Positions 24,001 through 32,065 of a DNA stretch of 46,258 nucleotides are shown here, piece by piece. The position numbers and the translations under genes are program-made. Within the stretch, counting starts at the first letter, position 1. Every line of letters starts with the position of its first letter. The stretch lies in NCBI GenBank assembly GCA_019448385.1, contig JAGTXO010000096.1, positions 1 through 46,258 on the forward strand. Direction: 5' to 3'. The notes under the pieces were generated by a model. It ran no database searches. It was not told the DNA's origin and was given only the letters and a program-made list of their open reading frames with translations. The DNA is from Diacronema lutheri (Eukaryota; Haptophyta; Pavlovophyceae; Pavlovales; Pavlovaceae).

Positions 24001-27000
24001 CGACCTGCCGCAGGCCGTCTTCGTGGCGGAGGCGCGGGCGATCGTCGCGCGCTCCGCCGGCGGCGGCGCGCTGCTCGCGCCGGACGACGTGCGCGACCTG
24101 TGCGACGCGCAGACGGACGCCGATCGCGCTGCGATCTGGGCGTCGGTGGGCGCGCACGAGGCGACGCGCATCTTCGCGCTCGTCACGCGCAACGCGAGCT
24201 TGGCGGGCGCGGCGCTGCTCGTGCTGCACACGCCGGCGGGCGCGCCGGCGCGCGCGCTCGGGCTCGTGGCGACGCGCTCGCGCGCGCCGTCGACGGGCGC
24301 GCCGCGCGACGCGCACAGGGCGCTGGTGCAGCGGTTGGACGTGCTGATGGACGCGATCGCCGCGGCGCGAGGCGCGTCGCCGCTCGAGCTCGAGCTCGCG
24401 CTCGCGCCCGAGCCGCAGAGCGCGTGCAACGCGCGTGCGGCCGCGCTGCTCTGCCTGCAGGCCGTCGCGGACGCGAGCGGCCGTCCCGCCGCTGAGGACG
24501 CGCTGGCCGCGCTCGACGACGCGCGCGGCATCGACCGGCACTGCCACGCCGTCCGGCAGCAGATCGAGGCGAAGCTCGCGTGGCGGCGCGCCGACGGCGC
24601 CGTCGGCGTTGACGGCGCCGACGGCGCGCCCGCGCTCGCGCCTGCCGCCGCACCGCCGGCGTGCGCGCCGGCGCACGCTGCCGGCGAGGCGGCGGTCGAC
24701 CAGGCGATCGTCACGCGGGTGCGCGACGCGCTGCGCGCGTGGGCGACGACTGGCACCGCGCCCAGCGCGGCGGTGCTCGACGACGCCTGCGCCGCGTACA
24801 CGGCGCGCGCACGCGCGCGCAAGGACGCGCGCACGGCGCTGGGCCCGACGCGCGCGGCCGAGCTGCTCGCCGCGGCCGCGCGCGGCGGAGCCGACGGGGC
24901 GGATGCCGCGCGCGCGCTGCTCGGCGGCACGCCGCGCCTGCTCGTCGTGCTCCTCTGCGTGCCCGTCGCCGCGCCGTCCGGCGAGCCGCCGCGCCCGGTC
25001 GGGCTGCTCGTCGCCGACCGGCCGATGGACGACTCGCGCCCGGCCGCGCTCGTGCGCTACGACTTTGCGCCGCTCGACGCGGACGTGGCCGTCGCGGTCG
25101 GCGCGCATGCCGTCGCGCTGGCCAGTGCGATCTGGGCGCTGCTCGCGGCCGAGGGGGAGCCGCGGCCATCGCCCGTCGTGCGCTCGCAGCCGCGCGGCGG
25201 CGACGATGGCGCGCGTGCGCTCGCAACGTTCGCGTGCCTCGACGCGCTGATGACCGCCAGCGTCGGCGCGCACGGCCTCGCGGGCGGCGCGGGCATGCTG
25301 CCCGCGCTGGTCGCGCGAGGCGCCGCGGCCGCCCAGCGCGAGCGGCAGCTGCGCGCGGCCGCCGAGAGGCTGGGCGGCACGGTCGCTGGGTGGCCGGACA
25401 CGGGCGCGAGCGCGGCGGGCGCGAGCGTCGACGAGGAGGCGCGCACGTACGAGGTCGAGGCGGTCGTCGACGAGCGCCGCAAGGCGGGCAAGAGGGTGAC
25501 GTTCCAGTTCCGGATCAGGTGGCGGGGCTACGACGAGAGCGCCGACACGTGGGAGCCTGAGGCCAACGTGAGCAGCGACCTCGTCGCCCAGTTCCGCAAG
25601 ACGCGCGACGAGCAGAAGCGGCGCGCGGGCGGATCGGGCAGCGGCAGCGGCGGCGCGGGCGCGGCGTCGGCATTGGCGTCGGCGCCGCTTCGCGCGCACG
25701 GCGTGTCGGGCGCCGCGGGCGAGCGCGCCGCGGCGGGTGCCGCCGCGAGCGCGCGCGACGCCGCGGGCGCGCGCGCGCCGAGCGTTCCCCGCGCGCGCGG
25801 CGTCGAGCGCGCGCGCGTGGACGAGCCCGCTGCGCCGAGCGCGCGCGCCGCCGGCGGCGCGACGGCGCGCACGCGCGGCAGCGTGCTCCCGGGCTTCGTG
25901 GTCAAGCGCTCGACGCTCAACGCGGGGCCGCAGGCGGTGACGGCGCAGCCCGGTGCGCGGACGGAGCTGCGGCGCATCGCGGCGGCCGTGCACAGGCTCA
26001 CGACACAGGCGTACCGCGTCATCAACAAGGTGGTGCGCGACGAGGCTGCGGTGGCGAGCGCGCAGGCCGTCGGCGCGGCGTCGGGCGGCCCGTCGACCAG
26101 CGTGCACACGTCGACCACGATGGACAAGGGAACCGTCCGTGCGATCTTCTCGGCCATCGGCTGGCACAAAGACGAAAGCAGGTACGGTGCAACGCCCACG
26201 GGCAGGCCCACCGAGCAAGCCGCCGCGCAGACCAAGGCGGCGACGGCGCGCGCCGTCGGCGAGATGGCCGAGGGCGTCCAGCCCGTCTGCGCGGTGGGCC
26301 TCACGGAGATCCTCAGGGAGGAGGCGACGCAGGTGTCCACCGCGTGCCTGATGCACCCATCGCGCGTCGTGAACGGGCTGCTCCGCGACGTCGTCCGCGC
26401 GGCAGTCGAGCGCGACGAGGCGCTCGTCGCGCTGCCCGAGATGCAGCGAAACGTGCGCGTGCGCGAGCTGTGCGAGCGGCTGCTGCGCGGCGACGTGGAG
26501 GGCGCGCGCGTCGGCTGCCCCGCCGCGCTCGACCGCCACCTGCCCGACATGGTCCTCCACAAGATCGACTACAAGTGCACGCCCACGAAAAGGTGGAACT
26601 ACGACCGGCACACGACGCGCTACTTCCTCGTGCAGATCCGCAACCTGCAGCACGTGGCCGAGGGGCAGGCGCTGCTCTGCCGGCTCGCGCACATCCACAC
26701 GCAGCTGACCGGACGGCCGCCGCGGTACAATGTGGCGCCACTGCGCACGCACAATGTGCGCGCGAGGCGCGGCTGCCGCTGCCGCCGCCGAGCGCCCAAG
26801 CGCGCGCGCCGCCGCCGTGCGCGCCGCCCCGCGGCCAGGTTGGTCACGCGCCCGCGCGCTCGCATGCCGCGCGCTGCGCGCAGGTGCCGCGCAACGTGCG
26901 CCTCACCGCGAACGCCATCTGGGAGACGCTCCCGGACGACGAGCGCAAGGAGCTGCGCGTGCGGCTCAAGGCGCTGGACCTGCGCGACCACGATGGTGAG

Positions 27001-28388
27001 CCGATCAGGTGGACAGGCACAAACGGCAACACCCCGCCGATGTCGGACGTGCGCGTCAGGTACGCGGTCTTTGCGACGCGCTTCGACATCTCCAACCGCG
27101 TCTTCGACTACGCCGGGCGCGAGCGGCCGCCGGCCGATCTGCCGTGGCACGCGCGGCGCTCGTGGGTTGGCCTCGCGCCGCTGCCGCGCGTGCCGCTCCC
27201 GGGCCGGCAGCCCGTCACGTCGGTGGTGACGGACGGCGTCGCCGTGCACGCCGTCGGGACCGTCCTCGTGCCGAAAGCGCAGGCGCCGGCCGGCGGCTCG
27301 GGCGTCCTGCACCGCTGGCGCCGGCCGGACGGGCGCATCGCCGTCGCGCTCGGCTCCGAGCTGCGGCGGGCGATCGACGTCGAGGCGGCGGTCGTCGTCG
27401 CGGCCGACCCGAACATGGGCAACATCACCACCTACTCTGCGCACGTCGGGCGGGCGGCCGTCTGGCGGCAGTTCACGCAGCGCGCGCGCGCGCGCGCCGC
27501 GGGCTTTGCGCGCGAGACGGCCAAGACCAACGCGGCGCGGCGGCGCGTGCGCAAGGACGGGCGCGGCGAGGAGTTCAGCGTGGAGGCGGACGAGGCGCGG
27601 CTTGGCGAGGCGCACAGCGCCAAGGTGCTCGACGCGGGCAAATACATCGCCTTCCACCGCGAGAGCGCGCGGGTGCGCGAGCGCGCCGCCGAGCACGTGT
27701 ACGACGCGCCGGCGCGCCGCAAGGAGCGCTGGCGGCGCGACAGCGGCGGGCGGTCCAACGCGGCGTGCGTCGCCGAGGCGCTCATCGCGGCGCACTGCGT
27801 CGACGGCGTGACGCGCGACCGGCTGCTCGTGTGCGTGGGCAAGTGGCTGCGCGACCACAAGGGCGCGCAGCCCAAGGGCGCGCCGCCCGCCTTCCAGGTG
27901 GGGCTGCTGCGCGAGCTGCGGCGGCGCGGCGTCGCGGCCGTCTTCGTGCCCGAGCCGTACACGTCGATGCATTGCTCGATGCCGCGGCTCGCCAAGGGCG
28001 GCAGGCTGCAGCGCTGCGGCGCGGAGCTCGCGCAGAACCCGCGCCTGCCCGTGGCAAAGGGCGGCACGCGCACGGTGCACGCGCTCGTCATCTGCCCGGC
28101 GTGCAACGGCGGCAAGAAGCCCGTGCACCGCGACTACAACGCCGCGCGCAACATCTTCTACGACGTGCACGACATGGCGGCGCACGCGGCCGGGCGCGAC
28201 ACCACGTCGACGCCTGAGCGCTTTGCCCTCGTGCTCGCCTGGTGGGCGCGCGGCGAGGTGTGGGAGCGTGAGGAGCGCATGGTGCACGGCGAGGGCGACG
28301 ACTGCGACGACGAGTGCGACGGCGACGACGAGGGCGACGACGAGGGCGACGACGACGACGACGACGACGGCAGCGGCGACGGCGGCGG

Positions 28389-28421
<33 letters not shown>

Positions 28422-28608
28422 AGGCGGCGGCGGCGACGACGACGATGACGGCGGGGGAGGCGGCGGCGGCGACGGCGGTGGCGACGACGGCGGCGGGCGC
28501 GGCGGCGGTGGCGGCGGCGGCTCTCGCGCCCGCACCCCCGCCCGCGGAGCTGCCAGCGCCAGTGCCGGCGGCGGCAGCGCGCGCGGGCCGAAGCGCGGCC
28601 GGCGTTGA
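9811..28608 (+). CDS. giant polyprotein: Ulp1-like proteases, YqaJ nuclease, chromodomain, Fanzor nuclease
   Basis: The predicted exons are 9811-13488, 13622-26755 and 26884-28608. The introns 13489-13621 (GTAGGC...GCGCAG, 133 nt) and 26756-26883 (GTGCGC...GCGCAG, 128 nt) restore frame exactly, giving 6,178 residues. Order of modules: C48-like protease (about 35-185), possible membrane helix (1097-1120), Ala/Arg-rich linkers, second C48-like protease (about 2440-2590), less clear modules (about 2780-3800), YqaJ exonuclease (about 3940-4110), Pro- and Lys/Arg-rich segments (TRKRKRG near 23245 could be a nuclear signal), chromodomain (about 5165-5225), and Fanzor (about 5320-6050) with an acidic tail. 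The middle exon alone is an uninterrupted frame of more than 13 kb. The ATG at 9811 follows TCTGCAG, so an upstream exon is possible. I infer a mobile-element polyprotein, perhaps self-processed by its proteases. Alternatives are two or three separate genes, or a domesticated host protein. Confidence 0.7.
9913..10365 (+). other. Ulp1/C48-like cysteine protease module (first)
   Basis: Residues about 35-185 of the giant protein show the C48 order His-Asp-Gln-Cys. The His is in LAHWTAAY (H105, codon 10123-10125), the Asp in LLADSRT (D132), and the Gln and Cys in PPQSGAACC (Q173, C178/C179). The HW, DS and Q-x-G-x-x-C patterns match Ulp1/SENP-type proteases, many copies of which occur in plant, fungal and algal DNA transposons. 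All catalytic residues are present, so it could be active. Assignment is by motif only. Confidence 0.5.
13099..13170 (+). other. possible transmembrane helix in the giant protein
   Basis: Residues 1097-1120 (LRIVATVALGGAVFAGMSAL and onward) form an uncharged hydrophobic stretch between charged, helix-prone segments. It is the only clear membrane-span candidate I saw in the protein. Confidence 0.45.
13489..13621 (+). other. predicted intron 1 of the giant gene
   Basis: Donor GTAGGC follows a Trp codon and acceptor GCGCAG precedes GGG CGC. Phase 0, 133 nt; it moves the frame from the first to the second open segment. It contains a (CG)n run. A shorter alternative acceptor at 13564 (76 nt) also keeps frame. 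Confidence 0.6.
16709..17035 (+). repeat. in-frame minisatellite encoding Ala/Pro-rich ~20-residue repeats
   Basis: About five degenerate copies of a ~60-bp unit encode variants of PLVAAAASAFAPAADGVFPA. They lie in the giant protein just upstream of the second C48-like module and probably form a flexible linker. Confidence 0.7.
17250..17730 (+). other. Ulp1/C48-like cysteine protease module (second)
   Basis: SGHFTALRLV provides the His (H2508, codon 17465-17467), VDTLAS the Asp (D2531) and AAQRGATCGL the Gln and Cys (Q2572, C2577). The order and the Q-x-G-x-x-C-G pattern are those of C48 proteases. It is clearer than the first module and all catalytic positions are intact. Confidence 0.55.
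18015..18066 (+). repeat. GCC trinucleotide repeat (poly-Ala)
   Basis: An uninterrupted GCC array follows a Pro-rich segment inside the giant coding frame and encodes polyalanine. The repeat unit is three bases, so length changes keep the frame. Confidence 0.9.
21750..22295 (+). other. YqaJ / lambda-exonuclease-type nuclease module
   Basis: The module starts with SPRWHDERWEEVTGSK, typical of the R...TGS entry of YqaJ recombinases. It continues with ILGEAVALRKL (Glu near residue 3997), FSPDGLAI (D4035), VLVEVKTL (E4050 and K4052) and DQLQLGMHVLG (Gln motif), followed by a VQYLRHEDRIVVHVV strand. This is the full GE-D-ExK-Q signature of the lambda exonuclease branch of PD-(D/E)xK nucleases, which digest DNA ends in recombination. 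Such domains occur in phages, large DNA viruses and eukaryotic mobile elements. Confidence 0.85.
23590..23710 (+). repeat. Pro/Ala repeat (APPPA units)
   Basis: A 15-bp unit encoding AAPPP is repeated about seven times within the giant coding frame. It is preceded by PPGKAWDSVSGAW and a Lys/Arg-rich segment. Confidence 0.85.
25440..25615 (+). other. chromodomain
   Basis: YEVEAVVDERRKAGKR followed by FQFRIRWRGYDESADTWEPE reproduces the HP1-type chromodomain. The three aromatic-cage positions are present: Y5169, W5193 and Y5196, and W5203 of the WEPE signature is conserved. Chromodomains bind methylated histone H3 tails, and in chromovirus integrases and some DNA transposons they direct insertion to heterochromatin. 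Here the domain lies directly upstream of the Fanzor module in the same exon. Confidence 0.9.
25900..28210 (+). mobile_element. Fanzor (eukaryotic TnpB-like, OMEGA) RNA-guided nuclease module
   Basis: The RuvC-I motif VVVAADPNMGNITTYS gives D5779 (codon 27406-27408). RuvC-II lies in AVFVPEPYTSMHC with E5961 (codon 27952-27954), the Glu-x-x-TS arrangement typical of Fanzors rather than bacterial TnpB. RuvC-III is VHRDYNAARNIF with D6021 (codon 28132-28134). Zinc-ribbon cysteines are C5968, C5982, C6008 and C6011; the usual C-x-x-C of the first knuckle is altered because the second Cys is Pro. The N-terminal part (25900-26755) is helix-rich and would be the recognition/wedge region. Fanzors are RNA-guided DNA endonucleases encoded in eukaryotic transposons and giant viruses. 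All catalytic residues are present. Confidence 0.88.
26756..26883 (+). other. predicted intron 2 of the giant gene (inside the Fanzor module)
   Basis: Donor GTGCGC and acceptor GCGCAG, 128 nt, phase 0, between Asn and Val codons. It shifts the frame to that of the RuvC exon. The retained-intron frame ends at a stop at 27227-27229, so splicing is needed to make an active nuclease. Confidence 0.75.
28271..28605 (+). repeat. GAC/GGC repeat coding acidic Asp/Gly tail
   Basis: Imperfect GAC and GGC codon repeats encode a tail of Asp and Gly runs of about 80 residues, ending in the basic stretch GPKRGRR before the TGA stop at 28606-28608. The basic end may serve nuclear import. Confidence 0.85.
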
Positions 28609-29009
28609 CGCACGGCCGAGCCGCGCAGCGGTCGACGCTTTGCGGGCTCTGCCCAGGTCGCGCGCGGCTGGCGACGCGTACCGCATTCGGCACGCCCGTG
28701 CACGCCGCCACCCGTGGCCGAGCGCGCCGCACCAGCCGGCCCGCTCCAACCGCCGTGCGGATCACGGACGCTCGCTACGGCTCGTCGGCGCGCGTCACCT
28801 GCGCCGGCGGCCACGGCGCCGTCTGCTCCGGCCTCGTCGCGAGCAGCCCGACCGCTGCTCGCCGCCCGCACGCCGCCGCAGCAACGCTGCGCGTCGTGCT
28901 CCCCCGCTCGCCAAACGCGAAGAGCTCCCTCACAAGGACGTCCTTCCGAATGGCCCGCGCTGCACTCGGGGCGCTCGATCGTGCCCCTGATCGGATTTGG
29001 CTTGACCAT
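28609..29009. other. convergent intergenic region; candidate location of a Fanzor guide RNA
   Basis: 401 bp lie between the giant gene stop and the calcineurin B stop on the opposite strand. No gene or terminal inverted repeat was recognised. In known Fanzor and TnpB loci the guide RNA overlaps or follows the nuclease 3' end, so this is where it would be expected. No structure was demonstrated. Confidence 0.3.
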
Positions 29010-30050
29010 CTATACGATTGACGGGATGACGAGCGAAAGCGTCTGGTCCAGTTCGACATCGGATGACGCGACGACCTCGCAGAATTCGTCAAAGCTCACC
29101 TTGCCGTCTTTGTCCTTGTCTGCAAAAATCATGGTCTTGTCAACCACCTGCGCCAAGGGCCCGGGGGAATGGGAGGGAAGGGGAGGGAAGGGGAGGGGGA
29201 TGGGGGGGGGGGGGGGGAGGGGGGGTCACGAGCGATGGGAGATCCGACGGCACGTTCGCCACAAGGCGAGAGACGGGGCTAGTGCCGAATGCGCGCGCGC
29301 GCCCAGGGCAGCGGCCGAGCGCTCGCCTGCTGCAGCTGCGCGTCGCCCAGGTTGTCGCCGACCATCATCTTGAGGACGGTGAAGAGCTCGCCGTTGGTGA
29401 TGAAACCGTCGCCGTCGATGTCGTAGATTTTGAATGCCACTGCGACCGGGGGGGGGGGGGGGGGGGGGGGGAAGGGGTGGGCGGGGGGGGGGTGGAAGGG
29501 GCGGGACGGGGGTGGTATCAAGGGTGTCGCAAACGGGCCGGCGGGCGGGCGAGCTCAGCGGTTCCCTTTTTTAAAACCTCCCCCCCCCCCTCCCCTCCCT
29601 TCCCCCCCCCCCCCCCCCCCGCCCAGCGCGCACTGTGCAGCTTGTCGCCCTCGTTCTCCGAGGAGAAGACGGAGAGCGCCTGCACGAACTCGGCGAAGGA
29701 GATCTCGTTGTCGTTGTCCTTGTCCAGCACCGCCATCACGCGCTGCACGAGCGGGTTGGACGCTATGGACGGCACCTGTTTTCAAACACGATTCAATTGG
29801 GGCGGGGGATGGGTTTGAAAAGGGGCTGGCCGAGCGCGCGGCAACGCCACGGCGCCCGCGCTCGCGCTCGCGCGCGCGCAGGGCGCCGTCGCGCGGCTGG
29901 GCGGCGCGGGCACGGCAGGTGCCCCGTCGCGCACGGGGTGGGCGCTGGCTTGGGCAGGGAAGAAGGGGGGGGGGGGGGGGTGGGGGGGAGGGGGGGGGGG
30001 GGCACAACTGCCGGCGCGCGCACGTGCTCTTGCAGCTTTCGTGCAGGCCG

Positions 30051-30104
<54 letters not shown>

Positions 30105-30861
30105 AACCTCCTCCCTTCCCCCCCCTCCGCCTTTGCCGCGTTTCAGCTGCCCGCACGCAGCTGCGTGTGGCGACGCGCCGTGGCGCCACGGAGCGCACGG
30201 GCTCGCGGGTGCCCGGACCGCCCCGCGGCTCGCGGGTGCCCGGACCGGCGCGCTCAACGCCGCCCGCCCCGCGGCTCGCGGGTGCCCGGACCAGCGCCCT
30301 CAACGCCACCCGCCTCGCGAACCACGCCTCTCTCCGCGCGCGCGCAGTGCTCGCGCGAGCGCGCAAAAGGAGGAAACGGGGTGAGGGCGATGGCGGCGGG
30401 CGAGGGGCGGGGGTGCGCTCGCCTGCATGAACTCGGCGCGCGAGATCTGGCCCGAGCCATCCTCGTCGAGTCGGCGGAACGCGCGGAACAGCTTCTTCAC
30501 CTCCGCCTCAGTGACTGCGCCCGGCGCGCGCCGCGCGCGCGGCGCGCGCAGTCGGCGCGCGTGTGAGCGCCACGGCGCGTTGCGGGCACGCGCTGCTGCG
30601 CGGCGCGCGCGGGCGCGGGCGCAGGCGAGCGGGCGGGCAAGGAACGGGGCCGAGCCAGGGGCGACATGGCGCGCCAAGCCACTCGCGCGCGGCGGCCGCG
30701 CTGCGCGCAAGCTTGGCGTCGACTACGCCCGCGGCGAGCGCCCGCCGGAGCGCGCCGGCGCGCGCGGAGGCGAGGCCAGCGGCGCGAGGCGCACAGTGCG
30801 AGCAGAGGAGCATCTCGTCCATCTCCTCGGTCGTAAGGTTGGCCGCATGCGCGTTGCCCAT
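29010..30861 (-). CDS. CNB1: calcineurin subunit B (regulatory EF-hand subunit)
   Basis: Five exons: 30795-30861, 30423-30514, 29634-29775, 29327-29439 and 29010-29147 (552 nt, 183 aa). Exon 1 starts MGNAHAAN with a Met-Gly N-terminus suited to myristoylation. [14 protein letters not shown] crosses intron 1. Four EF-hands follow: [42 protein letters not shown] and [14 protein letters not shown]. The segment [17 protein letters not shown] is almost diagnostic for calcineurin B. The protein binds calcium and the catalytic A subunit of the calcineurin phosphatase. Introns 2 and 4 use GC donors (CAG|GCGAGC) and introns 1 and 3 use GTGCGC. Introns 2-4 contain long G or C homopolymers. The C-terminal tail ([14 protein letters not shown]) is longer than in animals. 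Confidence 0.95.
29440..29633 (-). repeat. intron 3 of calcineurin B: G-rich/C-rich inverted repeat
   Basis: On the plus strand a G run (about 29448-29472) followed by GAAGGGG and further G blocks mirrors, as reverse complement, the C blocks at about 29579-29620. The two halves abut the two splice sites, so the intron can fold into one long G:C hairpin. Confidence 0.75.
29960..30101. repeat. poly-G / poly-C pair in calcineurin B intron 2
   Basis: A nearly pure G block (about 29967-30002, interrupted by T and A) is separated by about 49 nt from a 50-nt pure C run (30052-30101). They could pair as a stem. Confidence 0.85.
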
Positions 30862-31459
30862 CGTGCGCGGCGCGACGGTTCGCGGCTCCGCGGCTCCCGC
30901 GTCTCGCGAGCGGTAGGGGCGCTCCCCTCCCCCCTCGTGTGAGGGTTTAAAGCCGAGAGAACCTGCTGCGCAATTTCTCCCAATGCGGAGTAACTGACTG
31001 TCGAGTGTCGACCCTCCGTGCTCGCCAGTCTGGCCACTGGCGCGAGGCGTGTGGCGGAGGGAGACGGCAGGAGCACACGCGTCTGGGCCGGAGCACGAGC
31101 GGAGCGTCGTGCAGCCAGTGCCAGCCACGCGGTCGTTCTGACGGCGTCAGCGAACGGCGGGTGTCACCTCTCCGGTGCGGGATTCCAGTTCGCCCGTGCC
31201 CTCGGGGCTCGAACTCTCGATGCTCGCGAGCGGCCGTCGTGCGCACCGTGCTGGGCGGCCACATGGCAGCCCGCCCGCCTTCGACCCTCTGCACGGCCCG
31301 GCGAGCAGCCCCGCGCCAGCCGTGAGCCGGCGCAGCGCGCCGCCGGCCGCGCCGGCCGCCGACGCGCGCCCGGCCCGGCGCCCCCCGCGCCGCCGGGCGC
31401 TCCCGCAGCGGCCGTCGTCCATCGCGCGACCACGCGCGCCGGCCCACTTGGCGGCGCGC
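30862..31459. other. intergenic: upstream of calcineurin B, downstream of eL36
   Basis: No gene was found. The calcineurin B promoter must lie in the left part; a TTTAAA at about 30947 is the only AT-rich site close to it. The rest is GC-rich without repeats or motifs that I could name. Confidence 0.4.
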
Positions 31460-32065
31460 CTACTTTGCGCGCATCGAGCGCAGCACCGAGCTCATCTCCT
31501 CGCGCTTCGCCTTCGCGCGCTTGTGCGAGCCGAGCTTGGACTTTGCGAGCTTGAGCGCGCGCTTCTCCTTGCCGACCTTCAAGAGCTCCTGTAGCCGCCG
31601 CTCGTAGGGCGCGAACCCGCAGACCTGCGCGGGCGCGCGGGTCCGACCGGCACGTGCGTTCGCGCGTGTGTGCGTGTGCGCGCGCGCAAGGGCCGCGCGC
31701 GCCAGCCGGTGCGCGCGGCGCGACGGCGTGGCGACAGGCGCACGCGACGCGCGCGGCGTGACGCGGAGAAGGCTGTGCGCACCTCGCGCACAATGTCCTT
31801 CACCACCTGCACACCCTTGGGCCTGTTCTTGCTCTTGCCCGTCTGCTTGCTCGCCGGGATGGCGCGCTTCGTGGTGACGTGCCCGCGGTTCTTGCCGACG
31901 GCGATGCCCGTCTTCGCGACGACCTGCGGCGCGGCGCGGCGCGCGATGCGCGCGATGCGAGGCGACGAAAACGTGTCGGCCTAGCGCGCGCCCCGCGCGA
32001 GCGCGCCGCGCCGCGCCCCGAGGCCACGCGCCGCGGCCCTGCGCATGGTGGCCCACCTTCGCCAT
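31460..32065 (-). CDS. RPL36: 60S ribosomal protein eL36
   Basis: Exons 32057-32065, 31783-31923 and 31460-31624 join to 315 nt (104 aa), the usual length of eL36. Exon 1 is only nine nucleotides (Met-Ala-Lys). Exon 2 encodes [15 protein letters not shown] and then [16 protein letters not shown]; exon 3 encodes [35 protein letters not shown] and [14 protein letters not shown]. These are the conserved eL36 blocks. The protein is a basic component of the large ribosomal subunit. Introns (133 and 158 nt) use GTGGGC and GTGCGC donors with CAG acceptors. The start codon lies 103 bp from that of the divergent coiled-coil gene. Confidence 0.95.
   Translation of the reverse strand: MAKVGHHAQGRGAWPRGAARRARAGRALGRHVFVASHRAHRAPRRAAGRREDGHRRRQEPRARHHEARHPGEQADGQEQEQAQGCAGGEGHCARGAHSLLRVTPRASRAPVATPSRRAHRLARAALARAHTHTRANARAGRTRAPAQVCGFAPYERRLQELLKVGKEKRALKLAKSKLGSHKRAKAKREEMSSVLRSMRAK

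Noticed and set aside
21629-26752. 1,707-codon open frame on the minus strand
   Set aside because: It mirrors the giant plus-strand gene. Its product is Arg/Ala-rich without motifs, whereas the plus strand has YqaJ and chromodomain signatures. Strong third-position G/C bias opens the opposite frame.
25917-27229. Unspliced end of the giant frame at 27229
   Set aside because: After 26755 this frame becomes Arg-rich noise, while the frame after the 128-nt intron continues with Fanzor motifs.
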